From: Acidimicrobiaceae bacterium
GTDB taxonomy: Bacteria; Actinomycetota; Acidimicrobiia; Acidimicrobiales; Ilumatobacteraceae
Length of the DNA: 64,000 bases
Direction: 5' to 3'
Assembly (NCBI GenBank): GCA_947446815.1
Contig: CANFGT010000004.1
Location: 1-64,000 of the forward strand
This document shows positions 36,297 through 45,129 of the stretch, in pieces (positions within the stretch are counted from its first letter, which is position 1; each line of letters starts with the position of its first letter). The notes below the pieces were generated by a model. The model saw nothing but the letters and a program-made list of their open reading frames with translations, was not told where the DNA came from and did not search any database. The translations under genes were made by a program, and so were the position numbers.

Positions 36297-36575
36297 CTTT
36301 TAGAGACTAACCAGTTAGATCAACCTGTTTAACTTCTCGTCAGTCGTATCACGCCACCTTCGTACTTAACCAAGACGGCACTTCCCTGTCAGATGAATTG
36401 GTAGGACACAGGATTCATTAAAGGATCATTGTCAACTATCGCGGACGTGGGGAACCGGTTGTGGCGCAGGGGTAAAACCAGACATTGCACCTTGATACCC
36501 AGGCTACGAAGCCGTCACTACTACGTGAACTACATGATCCAAAGTTTATCTCTTGACACATCCTCTTTTTAGTCT
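36297..36575. other. 279-base gap without a convincing gene
   Basis: This gap separates the putative defence block from the small protein and the ccm operon. It contains likely promoter sequence for the helicase gene at its left end and TTGACA at 36553. A stretch at 36470-36500 looks like part of a tRNA D-arm, but no T-arm or acceptor stem follows. Nothing else is recognisable. Confidence 0.6.
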
Positions 36576-36743
36576 GTGGAAGTGGAGAACAATCCGAAGT
36601 TCAGTTCATGTTGTGGGCCCGGCGAATGGGTGGTGTGCAATTGCATCACAGAAGGTGGCAATTATGTGCCACTCGACAAAGTAGAAAACAATCTTGAGTC
36701 TGACGAAACTGACGAATCAACAAATCCGTCAGACAACGCTTAA
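36576..36743 (+). CDS. 55-residue cysteine-containing small protein
   Basis: An open frame from GTG 36576 (a second GTG lies at 36582) to TAA 36743. The product has CCGPGEWVVCNC near residue 13, NYVPLDKVE in the middle, and an acidic Ser/Asp/Asn tail. Four cysteines in CC and C-x-C arrangement could bind metal. It is the only credible frame here and ends four bases before the convergent ccmI stop. TTGACA at 36553 may be a -35 element, though no clear -10 is seen. Function unknown. Confidence 0.45.
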   Translation: MEVENNPKFSSCCGPGEWVVCNCITEGGNYVPLDKVENNLESDETDESTNPSDNA

Positions 36744-36747
36744 AGAA

Positions 36748-37467
36748 TTAGCCGCCGCGCTTGACGGCGGCGTTCACTTCTTTCACGATCGCATTCACGA
36801 AGCTCGTCACGGATGCTGGTGGGTTCATCGCCACACACACATCCAGCTGCTTCTTCGCTAACGATGCCTGTTCCAAGAATCGGAAATACACAATGCCTAA
36901 GAAGCAGTGTGCATCAGGGTATTGCGGGTCGGCCTGTTGCGCCTTCAACAAGTCGCTCACCGCAGTAATCAACGCCAACTGCTTCACATCGCCCGTTGCT
37001 TCACGCGCGGTCAACGCCAACAACCAGCTGCGGTATGTCAACGCTTCTGCATTATCGGGCTCTAACTTGAGCACCTGGCTATACAACTCAATCGACTTTG
37101 AAGGGTTGGAAAAGTTCAACTGACGCGCACTGGCCAACAAACCCGCAGTGCTTTGTTCAATTCCACCCGTAGCTGATTGCCCTGGCAAACGCTGGCCTGA
37201 GAATCGCGCCACCAACACACCGCTACCCACTGCGACAGCAAGAACAACAGCCGCTGCAATCAATCGCTTGCGCCACGGTGTTACCGGCGCATCAACATGC
37301 GCAGCGGTGCCTTCTAGTTCTCGCGTAATTGCAGCTGTGCGCGCCACATAGCCATCCCGCAACGTCGCGTAATCGGCATTGTCAATATCCCCTGCTTCGC
37401 GTTCACGTTCCAGGTCTCGCAAAGAGTTCAGCAAGAACCGTTGTTCGTCGCGCAGTTCGTCGGTCAT
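36748..37467 (-). CDS. ccmI: CcmI-like TPR protein of cytochrome c maturation
   Basis: A 239-residue protein with an N-terminal coiled region (RFLLNSLRDLEREREAGDID), a membrane helix at about 68-88, and a C-terminal TPR region (SKSIELYSQVLKLEPDNAEALTYRSWL, AQQADPQYPDAHCFLGIVYFRFL). This matches CcmI/CycH, the chaperone that delivers apocytochrome c to the heme lyase. The ATG at 37467 overlaps the ccmH stop (TGATG). It is the last gene of the operon. Confidence 0.8.
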   Translation of the reverse strand: MTDELRDEQRFLLNSLRDLEREREAGDIDNADYATLRDGYVARTAAITRELEGTAAHVDAPVTPWRKRLIAAAVVLAVAVGSGVLVARFSGQRLPGQSATGGIEQSTAGLLASARQLNFSNPSKSIELYSQVLKLEPDNAEALTYRSWLLALTAREATGDVKQLALITAVSDLLKAQQADPQYPDAHCFLGIVYFRFLEQASLAKKQLDVCVAMNPPASVTSFVNAIVKEVNAAVKRGG

Positions 37468-37964
37468 CACACGTTCTCGTCGTCGGTGGGGTCCACGCCC
37501 ACATCGGCTGCCAACAACTTGTTCACCAAGTCAATGTCGTCGCTGGTGGCACCTGCAGTGTTCTGCCGCCGCCATTTACGAAACGCCACAGCCAACCCAG
37601 CTACCGCACACACCAACACAGCAATGGGCAACACCCACACCAAGGAATCAAGACCGGTCGCACGTGGCACCAACAAAATCTGTGCATTGAACGAATCTGC
37701 GATGGTTCCGATGATCTCGGTGTCGGTCTTGGTTCCTGCAGCAACTTCACGCGCGACTTGCTTGCGAATGTTCTCCGCAGCCGATGCTCGCGAGACATAC
37801 ACACTTTCGCCATCACACGTAGGGCATGCAATGCGCTTCGTGATGGCATCGATGCGATCGCCTTGTGTCATTGGGCCTTTGTCGCGCGTGGTGCCCACAG
37901 CCAACAAGCCAACGGTGAGGATTGCCATCAGCATCCACATGGGCCACGACTTCAACTTCTTCAC
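37467..37964 (-). CDS. ccmH: CcmH thiol-disulfide protein
   Basis: A 165-residue membrane-anchored protein. The N-terminal helix (about 8-24) is followed by a domain with RIACPTCDGESVYVS, which stands for the LRCxxCQ active site that reduces apocytochrome disulfides. A second membrane helix lies at about 106-128. The ATG overlaps the ccmG stop by four bases. Confidence 0.88.
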   Translation of the reverse strand: MKKLKSWPMWMLMAILTVGLLAVGTTRDKGPMTQGDRIDAITKRIACPTCDGESVYVSRASAAENIRKQVAREVAAGTKTDTEIIGTIADSFNAQILLVPRATGLDSLVWVLPIAVLVCAVAGLAVAFRKWRRQNTAGATSDDIDLVNKLLAADVGVDPTDDENV

Positions 37965-38551
37965 GACTGCCCCGAATACTGGCGCTTCAACTCATCAAGT
38001 CGTGCCGTGAGGAAACCTTCACTCAATGCACCAATGACTCTCATGCGCACATAGCCATCGGGGTCGATGACCCAACTCTCTGGCACCTTTGCCACGCCGA
38101 ATGCAACAGAGATAGCGCCGTCATCGTCGCGCACTTTGCCCCAGTCGCCGCCGTTGGTGTCGAAGTACGCCTTCACTGCAGCATCAGAGTCGTCGTTCAC
38201 AACGGTGTACAGCTCCACGGGGTCATCACTGCCCTGTTGCTCTTTCGCGAACTTCACCAATAACGGATGTTCTTGGCGGCACGGAACGCATGTGCTGTTG
38301 AAGAAGTTCAGCACCACCCAGCTGCCCTTACGACGCGCAAGATCAAAGTTGCCACCATCAATAAGTGTGCTCTTCACTTCAGGTGCGGGCTTGCCCAACA
38401 ATGGCGACTCTGCTGAATCTGTTCCACCAGGATTTGCAAACGCCAACAACGCGAGGAACGCAAGAAGTACAACACCCACAGCGCCGGCGATGTACGGCGC
38501 GAACGGACGCTTGCGCGCTACGACAACTTCGGAAGATGGCGTATCGCTCAT
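37961..38551 (-). CDS. ccmG: CcmG/DsbE-type thioredoxin
   Basis: A 196-residue membrane-anchored thioredoxin with a helix at about 20-42 and active site FFNSTCVPCRQEHP. WGKVRDDDGAISVAFGVAKVPESWVIDPDG follows, with the cis-Pro loop. It acts outside the membrane to keep apocytochrome or CcmH reduced. It overlaps ccmF and ccmH by four bases at each end. Confidence 0.92.
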   Translation of the reverse strand: MSDTPSSEVVVARKRPFAPYIAGAVGVVLLAFLALLAFANPGGTDSAESPLLGKPAPEVKSTLIDGGNFDLARRKGSWVVLNFFNSTCVPCRQEHPLLVKFAKEQQGSDDPVELYTVVNDDSDAAVKAYFDTNGGDWGKVRDDDGAISVAFGVAKVPESWVIDPDGYVRMRVIGALSEGFLTARLDELKRQYSGQS

Positions 38552-40515
38552 GCTTCCACTGCTTCAGGAACTCGCGCTGATGTGGGGTCTGTCGGGCGAC
38601 GGCGACGACCAGGGAATGCCGACAACAACGTGCCGATACCCATGAGTCCGCCACCAATCCATAACCACATCACCATGGGCTTAATGAACACCTTGATCTT
38701 TGCGGCATCGCTGCTCACCTTCACTGGTGGTTCCAGCGTGAGATACAGGTCGTACGCAAACGACGACTTCACCGATGGCGTACCAATGTTGCTGCCCATC
38801 GACTTGAACTTGCTCACCGCCGGCGTATACGCCTGGCCACCATCGATGCTCACCAATGCAGCAATCTCACTGCGCCGTGCATCTGATGTTTGGCGGAAAC
38901 CAAGAAGTTCAAAGGTGTGCCCGCCATAGCTGGCAACAACGCCCTTCTTCAACGACAACTCTTGGCTGTGCGTGTAGCTATTGCTTGCTGCCAACGCAAC
39001 CGCAATGAGAATCACGCCAATGTGCACCACCATGCCGCCATTGGCACGACCCACTAAACCACGCCAACCTTGACGACGCGTTGCCAACACCAACTGACGC
39101 ATTGCTGCACCGCCGGCGAAACCGCCCAGCGTGAACGTGAGCAATGCTTCGAATCCTGTTGCGCCAAGAACAACGGAGAACGCAAGTGCTGCGATGCCCG
39201 CCCATGCAGGCCAGAACAAACGCTGCGACAACAACTCACCCGATGCTTTACGCCACGGCAACACCGGCGCAATACACATGAGGAACAACAACACGAGACC
39301 AGTTGGAACAGCCAACTTGTCGAAGAACGGCTCGCCAACAACAAGTTGACGATTCTGCAGCGCTTCCACGATGAGTGGGAACACCGTGCCCAGCAACACG
39401 ATGAATGCGAACACACTGAAGATCACGTTGTTCGCAAGAAATGCACCTTCGCGCGACAACGGCGAGTCGATAATCCCCGGTGCACGCAACTTGTCGCCGC
39501 GCCACCCAATGAGCGACACCGACACCACCACGATGATCGCGAAGAACGTGAGCAAGTACGGCCCAATGTTCGAATCACTAAACGCATGCACGCTGTTCAA
39601 CACACCGGAACGTGTGAGGAAGGTGCCGAGAATGGTGAGACTGAACGTGGACACCAACAACGACAGGTTCCACACGCGCAACATGCCGCGACGCTCTTGC
39701 ACCAACACCGAGTGAATGTATGCAGTGGCGGTCAACCACGGAATGAACGATGCGTTCTCTACCGGGTCCCATGCCCACACGCCGCTCCAGCCCAACACTT
39801 CGTAGCTCCACCACGAACCAAGGATGATGCCGAGCGTGAGAAAGCCCCACGAGATCAGTGCCCAGCGACGAGTTTCAACAAGCCAGCCTTCGCCCACGCG
39901 ACCCGTGATGAGTGCACCCATCGCGAATGCAAACGGAACCGTCATGCCCACATAACCGAGATACAGAATCGGCGGGTGGAACACCACGAGGATGTGGTTC
40001 TGCAACAGCGGGTTCGGACCGGGACCATCCAACACGCCGGGCTTGCCCGCGCCAAACGGATTCGCAGGACCAAGCGTAAGCAAATAGAAGAAAATGGTGA
40101 CGAAGAACATTGTTGCCATTGCCCAACCCACCATGGGGTCGTTCAACTTGTTGCGGTATTTCACCACGATGCTCACGGTGAGGAGTGTGAGGATGAGCAC
40201 CCACAACAAAATGGAGCCTTCGAGTGCACTCCAGATGGCGGTGAAGTTAAACAACGCCGGCGTGCTCCAGCTGCCCACCTTTTGCACATAGGCCAAGGAG
40301 AAATCGCGATTGATAAGCGCGGTTTCCATGAATGCAAACGCACCAACGGCACCTGCGCACGCGAGGAATGCAAAACGAGGAAGAAGACGCAATACCTTGG
40401 CGTCGTTATGACGTGTGCCAGAGATGGCTGCAAACATGCCGAACACCGCGGCAATCAGCCCCACTAACAGCGAGGCACGACCGAGTGGTCCGCCTATCCC
40501 GCTTGCGAAGAGCAC
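38548..40515 (-). CDS. ccmF: CcmF heme lyase
   Basis: A 655-residue polytopic protein of normal CcmF size. The tryptophan-rich heme-handling WWD segment reads GSWWSYEVLGWSGVWAWDPVENASFIPWL (shown in part by GWSGVWAWDPVEN). HHILV-like histidine positions, for example QNHILVVFHPPILYLGYVG, are present. It ligates heme to the CxxCH of apocytochrome c. GTG at 40515 overlaps the ccmE end by 22 bases. Confidence 0.95.
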   Translation of the reverse strand: MLFASGIGGPLGRASLLVGLIAAVFGMFAAISGTRHNDAKVLRLLPRFAFLACAGAVGAFAFMETALINRDFSLAYVQKVGSWSTPALFNFTAIWSALEGSILLWVLILTLLTVSIVVKYRNKLNDPMVGWAMATMFFVTIFFYLLTLGPANPFGAGKPGVLDGPGPNPLLQNHILVVFHPPILYLGYVGMTVPFAFAMGALITGRVGEGWLVETRRWALISWGFLTLGIILGSWWSYEVLGWSGVWAWDPVENASFIPWLTATAYIHSVLVQERRGMLRVWNLSLLVSTFSLTILGTFLTRSGVLNSVHAFSDSNIGPYLLTFFAIIVVVSVSLIGWRGDKLRAPGIIDSPLSREGAFLANNVIFSVFAFIVLLGTVFPLIVEALQNRQLVVGEPFFDKLAVPTGLVLLFLMCIAPVLPWRKASGELLSQRLFWPAWAGIAALAFSVVLGATGFEALLTFTLGGFAGGAAMRQLVLATRRQGWRGLVGRANGGMVVHIGVILIAVALAASNSYTHSQELSLKKGVVASYGGHTFELLGFRQTSDARRSEIAALVSIDGGQAYTPAVSKFKSMGSNIGTPSVKSSFAYDLYLTLEPPVKVSSDAAKIKVFIKPMVMWLWIGGGLMGIGTLLSAFPGRRRRPTDPTSARVPEAVEA

Positions 40516-40979
40516 TTCACTGCCTCTTTATTTGCTTCCGCAAGACGACCCTTGTTCTTCTCGATGTATTGATTGCTGTGCTTCACTTCGATGCGATCGC
40601 TCTCGAACGTGCCATTCAACAAACGGCCATGTGCCACCACAGGAATACATTCCTGAAAAATGCCGCCAGGATCGCCTTGATATACAACGTGAATCGACTT
40701 TGTGTTGTAAGTCATGTCGAACTCGGTGGTTCCATCAACACTTTTCACTGAGTGCTGCTTCACGATGCCTTGCACGCGGATACGACGATCGCCGTTGCAT
40801 CCACTGCGCACACCGACTTCGTCCACATTGCAGTAGTAGTCGATTGCACTGGTAAGGAACTTGGTGACAACAACTCCACCGGCCAACAGTGCAACAACGA
40901 TGAAAGAAATCGCAATCCAGTTGCGCTTTTTCTTTGCTGGACCAGCAGATTCACCTGCTGTACGTGGTGTTAGGTCCAC
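40494..40979 (-). CDS. ccmE: CcmE heme chaperone
   Basis: A 161-residue protein with a lysine-rich N-terminus (PAKKKRNW), one membrane helix (about 21-42) and an OB-fold domain. The heme-binding His and Tyr are in KHSNQYIE (H-x3-Y), as in classic CcmE. The extra cysteines in YYCNVDEVGVRSGC are unusual and may form a disulfide. GTG 40979 with GAGGAAA upstream was chosen because further upstream the frame overlaps ccmD. Confidence 0.85.
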   Translation of the reverse strand: MDLTPRTAGESAGPAKKKRNWIAISFIVVALLAGGVVVTKFLTSAIDYYCNVDEVGVRSGCNGDRRIRVQGIVKQHSVKSVDGTTEFDMTYNTKSIHVVYQGDPGGIFQECIPVVAHGRLLNGTFESDRIEVKHSNQYIEKNKGRLAEANKEAVKCSSQAG

Positions 40980-41104
40980 GGCATTTCCTCGCTGGTGGCG
41001 TTCTTCGACAATTCGCGTCCGCGACGAATGACATACACCGCGTAACCAATGACTGATGCAAATGTGAGCACCCAACTACCGATGATGAAACTTGCGTGAT
41101 CCAT
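40970..41104 (-). CDS. ccmD: CcmD, 44-residue membrane protein
   Basis: A 44-residue open frame between ccmC and ccmE, too small for many gene callers. It starts MDHASFIIGSWVLTFASVIG, has one membrane helix (about 6-26), then a positively charged end (RRGRELSKN) and finishes EEMPWT. Size, position and topology match CcmD, which helps release holo-CcmE from CcmABC. Its ATG overlaps the ccmC stop by one base (TAATG), and its end overlaps the ccmE start by 10 bases. Confidence 0.85.
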   Translation of the reverse strand: MDHASFIIGSWVLTFASVIGYAVYVIRRGRELSKNATSEEMPWT

Positions 41105-41850
41105 TAGTTCGTTGCCTCTTCGCGTCGAGCTTCAATTGCAGCATCAAGTCCGCGGTCTGCCACTGCATCTTCTAACGCCAATGAGCGCTGACGATGTATG
41201 ACCAGCCATGCAAACAACATGGTGAAAGCAATGAGACCCAGGAACAACGAGAACAGCATGAGACCATCGAGAGCGACTTTTGCATTCGGATCGGCCACCG
41301 AGGCCTTCTGATGCAAAGTGCGCCACACATTCACGCTGAAGTGCACCAACGGAATTTCAAGAATCGCGATGAGCGCAAGAACAGCGCTGCGGCGTGCGCG
41401 TTGACGATGAGTTCCACCCAAGCGACGTACAGCCAAGTAACCGATGTATGTAATAAAGAGGAATGCAGTGCTGGTGAGACGCGCATCCCACACCCAGTAG
41501 GTGCCCCACGTGAGTCGGCCCCACAAACTGCCCGTTACCAACGAGACAGCAACGAACAGAACACCAATTTCGCCAGCGGCACCTGAGAAGCGGTCCCAGA
41601 TAAGTGAACGGTTGCGACCAGAGAGATAAATAGCCGAGCACAGTGCTGTCATTCCGAAGGCGAGATATGCCACCCAGATGGACGGCACATGCACGTACAT
41701 AATGCGAACGGTGCTGCCCTGATTGATGTCTTCGCCGGAGAAAATGAGGCCGCAGAACGTCAACAACACCATGAGGATGATGGTGAGCACGCCCAAGATG
41801 CGGGTGTTACGGGTACCGGTTCCGCGCGGGGTGGTCACAGCAGAATTCAC
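41104..41850 (-). CDS. ccmC: CcmC heme-handling permease
   Basis: A 248-residue protein with six membrane helices. The tryptophan-rich motif GRLTWGTYWVWDARLTS (about 120-136) binds heme, with flanking histidines in MYVHVPSIWVAY and PLVHFSVNVW. With CcmAB, D and E it loads heme onto CcmE. An 83-base gap separates it from ccmB. Confidence 0.94.
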   Translation of the reverse strand: MNSAVTTPRGTGTRNTRILGVLTIILMVLLTFCGLIFSGEDINQGSTVRIMYVHVPSIWVAYLAFGMTALCSAIYLSGRNRSLIWDRFSGAAGEIGVLFVAVSLVTGSLWGRLTWGTYWVWDARLTSTAFLFITYIGYLAVRRLGGTHRQRARRSAVLALIAILEIPLVHFSVNVWRTLHQKASVADPNAKVALDGLMLFSLFLGLIAFTMLFAWLVIHRQRSLALEDAVADRGLDAAIEARREEATN

Positions 41851-41933
41851 GGGGGCAAGTCTTACCTGCCAGCACCCACTTGGGAAATCGGCAGAGGTGG
41901 TTATCCGTCAACCCCGGCCATTGACCAAACGGG

Positions 41934-42629
41934 CTATTCGTCCACCAGTGGGCCGAATGCCACCGAACCCACGGCAGCAAAGATCACCGCGAAGACGAGG
42001 AGCAGCACAATCCAGGGCCATCCCTCGGACACCTTGGTGCCGCCACTGCCAAAGGCAGCCTCGGTGGCACGGGTTGCCCCAATGAGAACGGGGGCCACCA
42101 CAGGCAAAAGCAGCAGTGGCAGAAGGGTTTCGCGGCCGCGGGCGCCACCGGCCAACCCGCCATACAAGGTGCCCACACATGCCAAGCCCACAGTGGCGGC
42201 CAGCAGGGTGACCAGCGCTTCGGCGAACCCCACGAGGGTCATGTTCACCCCATAGAGCACCACGGCGGTGCCCACCAGCAGAAGTTCCAGGGCGAAGAGC
42301 TGCACCATGAGCGCCAGCGACTTGCCCGCAAAGATGGCCGAGGGGTCGACGCCTGCCACGCGCAATGCATCGAGTGCACCATCGGCACTTTCCACGGCAA
42401 ACGTGCGCTGGATAACTACAAGCATGCTGAACAATGTGGCGAGCCACACGAGACCCGGCGCCACACGTTGCAAGATGCCGTCGTTGTCGAGAGCGAAAGC
42501 GAACAACACCATGACGATGGCGGCGAATGGCGCAACCTGATTCACGAGGATGCGGCTGTTCCATTCAATGGTGAGATCCTTGCGTGCGACTGCAACAGCA
42601 ACACGACGACGTTGAGAGACCGTGCTCAT
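41934..42629 (-). CDS. ccmB: CcmB ABC permease
   Basis: A 231-residue protein with six hydrophobic segments. VARKDLTIEWNSRILVNQVAPF at the start, RTFAVESADGALDALRVAGVDPSAIFAGKSLAL, and LPLLLLPVVAPVLIGA are close to CcmB. It forms the membrane part of the CcmAB ATPase. Four-base overlap with ccmA. Confidence 0.92.
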   Translation of the reverse strand: MSTVSQRRRVAVAVARKDLTIEWNSRILVNQVAPFAAIVMVLFAFALDNDGILQRVAPGLVWLATLFSMLVVIQRTFAVESADGALDALRVAGVDPSAIFAGKSLALMVQLFALELLLVGTAVVLYGVNMTLVGFAEALVTLLAATVGLACVGTLYGGLAGGARGRETLLPLLLLPVVAPVLIGATRATEAAFGSGGTKVSEGWPWIVLLLVFAVIFAAVGSVAFGPLVDE

Positions 42630-43261
42630 TGCGCACCACCACCGTCGACGGTGACAGTACGTGTTGCAAGGCTTGCAGCGCGTTCACTTTCATGACTTGC
42701 CAGCACCACTGTTGCGCCTGCAGCAACTGCATTGCGCAACAACGCATCAAGTTCATCGCGCCCCGCAGCATCAAGGCCTGCGTGTGGTTCGTCTAACAAC
42801 CAAATTTCTGCACGACGCACAATGAGGCTTGCCAATGCAGTGCGACGACGCTGCCCTGCTGACAACTGGCCGGCTTTCACCTTTGCCAAGCGGCCATCAA
42901 CACGCATCGTCCGCATTGCGTTCGCTACTTCATCTTTCGACGCACCCACCGTGCTTGCCCAGAACTGAATGTTCTGCTCCACCGAGAGATCGAGATACAA
43001 ACCGTTGGTGTGACCGAGCAGACCAACACGCGTACGAATGTCCTGCCTGTTCGTCGCAAGGTCGATGCCCAAGATGGTGCCCGTGCCACGTTCGATGGGC
43101 ATCAAGCCTGCACACACACGGAGCAGAGATGTTTTGCCTGCACCGTTTGGCCCTTGTAATAGAAGAATCTCGCCGCGCTGCACCGTGAGATTCACACCCG
43201 CCAGTGCAGGGAAAGAACCGAGTACCGCCACTACTCCATTGAGTTCAATGACGGTTTCCAT
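42626..43261 (-). CDS. ccmA: CcmA ABC ATPase
   Basis: A 211-residue ATP-binding protein with Walker A GPNGAGKTSLLRV, Q-loop GLLGHTNGLYLDLSVEQN, signature LSAGQRRRTALASL, Walker B IWLLDEPHAGLD and H-loop ASHESER. The short length and LSAGQ signature are typical of CcmA. It powers release of heme-loaded CcmE. First gene of the ccmABCDEFGHI operon. Confidence 0.94.
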   Translation of the reverse strand: METVIELNGVVAVLGSFPALAGVNLTVQRGEILLLQGPNGAGKTSLLRVCAGLMPIERGTGTILGIDLATNRQDIRTRVGLLGHTNGLYLDLSVEQNIQFWASTVGASKDEVANAMRTMRVDGRLAKVKAGQLSAGQRRRTALASLIVRRAEIWLLDEPHAGLDAAGRDELDALLRNAVAAGATVVLASHESERAASLATRTVTVDGGGAQ

Positions 43262-43323
43262 GCGCCCGCCACGCTAGTGAACGCCAGAGCGTGACAACAA
43301 CGCGCAAGTAAGGTCGTTTGTGT

Positions 43324-44244
43324 ATGGATTCCACCGAGCTCACAGCACTTCGGCGGCGTCACCGTATTAATAAGGCTTTAGACGTCTTCGGCAAGACCCT
43401 CATTTCTGCGGGGCTTCTCCTTCTTCTCTTTGTGGCGTATCAGCTATGGGGCACAGGACTTGCCGAACATCAGGCCCAGAACAAGTTGAAGTCGCAGTTT
43501 TCCGCTGCCACCACTGTGCCCATCACGACTCCCACTACTGCTCCCACCACCACCACGATTGCGCCTGCGCCACAGACAGGCGACGTTGTTGCAGAGATCA
43601 TCATTGACAAGATCGGTCTCGACAAATTTGTTGTTGCCGGTATTGGATACACAGAACTTGAAAAAGGTCCTGGGTTATTTACAGGCTCTCCTCTTCCCGG
43701 CCAGTTAGGCAATGTCGCCATCGCTGGTCATCGCACGACATATGGTGCACCCTTCGGACGCCTGAATGAACTCGCCGACGGTGATCGCATTGTGTTTCAC
43801 ACAACGCATGCGCAGTACGTGTACCTCGTTGTGGGCGCACCAAAGATTGTGAAGTCATCTGATGTTGATGTCATTCGTACCGTCGACCCCACGCGAGCAA
43901 CACTCACTCTCATCACATGCCACCCGAAGTGGACGTCGAAGAATCGTTTACTAGTGACAGCACAATTGCTCTCTAGCATCACGCCACAAAAAGCCACCGT
44001 GTTTGTCGCCAACAACAAAGCACCCGAGTCGGCGCTGACGGAAGGTTGGTTTCATGATCCGTCTGCTTGGCCAATCGTGGCTGTGTACGCAGTGCTACTC
44101 GCACTCATCGCCATCGCAGCGAATTGGTTGACACGTCGGCGATATCAGCGCATGGTGGTGTACCCCATCGCTGCAGTTGTGTTTTTGCCCGTTTTGTTTG
44201 TGTTCTTCACATATCTCACGCGATTACTGCCAACGAATCTGTAA
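43324..44244 (+). CDS. class E-like sortase
   Basis: A 306-residue protein. An N-terminal membrane helix (about 24-45) is followed by a Thr/Pro-rich linker (TTVPITTPTTAPTTTT) and the sortase domain, with catalytic His in AIAGHRTTYGAPFGRL, Cys in TLITCHPK and Arg in NRLLVTAQL. Two C-terminal hydrophobic helices end the protein. It would link a secreted protein to the cell surface. No obvious LPxTG or LAxTG substrate gene is in the window. ATG 43324 was chosen; TTG 43318 is possible. Confidence 0.85.
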   Translation: MDSTELTALRRRHRINKALDVFGKTLISAGLLLLLFVAYQLWGTGLAEHQAQNKLKSQFSAATTVPITTPTTAPTTTTIAPAPQTGDVVAEIIIDKIGLDKFVVAGIGYTELEKGPGLFTGSPLPGQLGNVAIAGHRTTYGAPFGRLNELADGDRIVFHTTHAQYVYLVVGAPKIVKSSDVDVIRTVDPTRATLTLITCHPKWTSKNRLLVTAQLLSSITPQKATVFVANNKAPESALTEGWFHDPSAWPIVAVYAVLLALIAIAANWLTRRRYQRMVVYPIAAVVFLPVLFVFFTYLTRLLPTNL

Positions 44245-44285
44245 CCGCTCGTTGAATTTCGGTTCATTCGCCTACCATCAATGGC

Positions 44286-44549
44286 GTGAACACCCCCCAA
44301 CACGACCCAGTGAGAGCACGTCGCGAACGAGTCGCGCATTTCAACTTGCTCGCTAATCGCATTGGCTATCTCTTTATGGCGCTCGCTATCAGCTGTTTTG
44401 TGATGGCGTATGCATTCGGCTTCAAAGGGCCGCTTGTCACCGTGGTGATTGTCAGCATCATCATCGGATCCATCCTTCTTGCTCCTTCCATTGTCATCGG
44501 TTACGCGGTGAAAGCCGCAGAGCGCGAAGACCGCGAGAACGGCATCTAG
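44286..44549 (+). CDS. small two-helix membrane protein
   Basis: An 87-residue protein with a basic N-terminus (DPVRARRERVAHFN), two membrane helices (about 26-44 and 49-70) and a charged end (KAAEREDREN). It resembles small actinobacterial integral membrane proteins of unknown function. GTG 44286. It lies 41 bases after the sortase and 4 bases before the TetR gene, so all may be co-transcribed. Confidence 0.6.
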   Translation: MNTPQHDPVRARRERVAHFNLLANRIGYLFMALAISCFVMAYAFGFKGPLVTVVIVSIIIGSILLAPSIVIGYAVKAAEREDRENGI

Positions 44550-44553
44550 GCCC

Positions 44554-45120
44554 GTGACCCAGATTGATCGTCGTCGCCAAATTCTTGACGCTTCTCTCAA
44601 AGCGTTTTCTACTGCGGGTTATCACGCAACCTCAATGAATGGCATTGCCGATGCGCTGAACATCACCAAGCCAGTTGTGTATCAATATTTCGATTCCAAG
44701 CGTGCGCTGTATCTCGAGCTCATGAAAGACGTGGGCGAATCACTTCTGCGCAGTGTGACTACTTCTATTTCTGCAACGGGCGAACCCCGCGCTCAAGTAG
44801 AGCAAGGCATGATCGCGTACTTCACATGGGTGGACAACAACCGCGAGGCGTTTGCGTTGCTGTTTGAAAGTTCTGCACGAGTTGACGACGAGTTTGAAGA
44901 CATCATCAGTGAGTTTGAAGAAGGCGCAGCACGTGCCATCTCGCCTTTCATTGCAGTAGAAAAAGCCGATGTCTACACATTCGCCATTGGCATTGTGGGC
45001 ATGGCCGAGGCCGTCAGTCGCCAAGTCATCAAGTCGGGTCGACCATTCCAGCCCGAAACATTGGGCCATGACCTTGCCGTGATGGCGTGGGGCGGACTTC
45101 GCTCCATTGGTCAGCACTAG
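44554..45120 (+). CDS. TetR-family transcription regulator
   Basis: A 188-residue regulator. Residues 1-50 are a TetR helix-turn-helix, RRRQILDASLKAFSTAGYHATSMNGIADALNITKPVVYQYFDSKRALY. The C-terminal helical ligand domain is unspecific. It starts with GTG four bases after the preceding gene. The ligand and target are unknown; divergent genes are absent, so it probably acts on its own operon or elsewhere. Confidence 0.92.
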   Translation: MTQIDRRRQILDASLKAFSTAGYHATSMNGIADALNITKPVVYQYFDSKRALYLELMKDVGESLLRSVTTSISATGEPRAQVEQGMIAYFTWVDNNREAFALLFESSARVDDEFEDIISEFEEGAARAISPFIAVEKADVYTFAIGIVGMAEAVSRQVIKSGRPFQPETLGHDLAVMAWGGLRSIGQH

Positions 45121-45129
45121 AATTGCACC

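Noticed and set aside
36456-36540. Possible tRNA-like sequence (D-arm-like GGCGCAGGGGTAAAACC)
   Set aside because: No anticodon stem, T-arm (GGTTCGAATCC type) or acceptor stem can be folded around it.
39070-40467. 465-codon plus-strand frame opposite ccmF
   Set aside because: Its Arg/His/Cys/Glu-rich translation is an antisense shadow of ccmF, which has clear family motifs.
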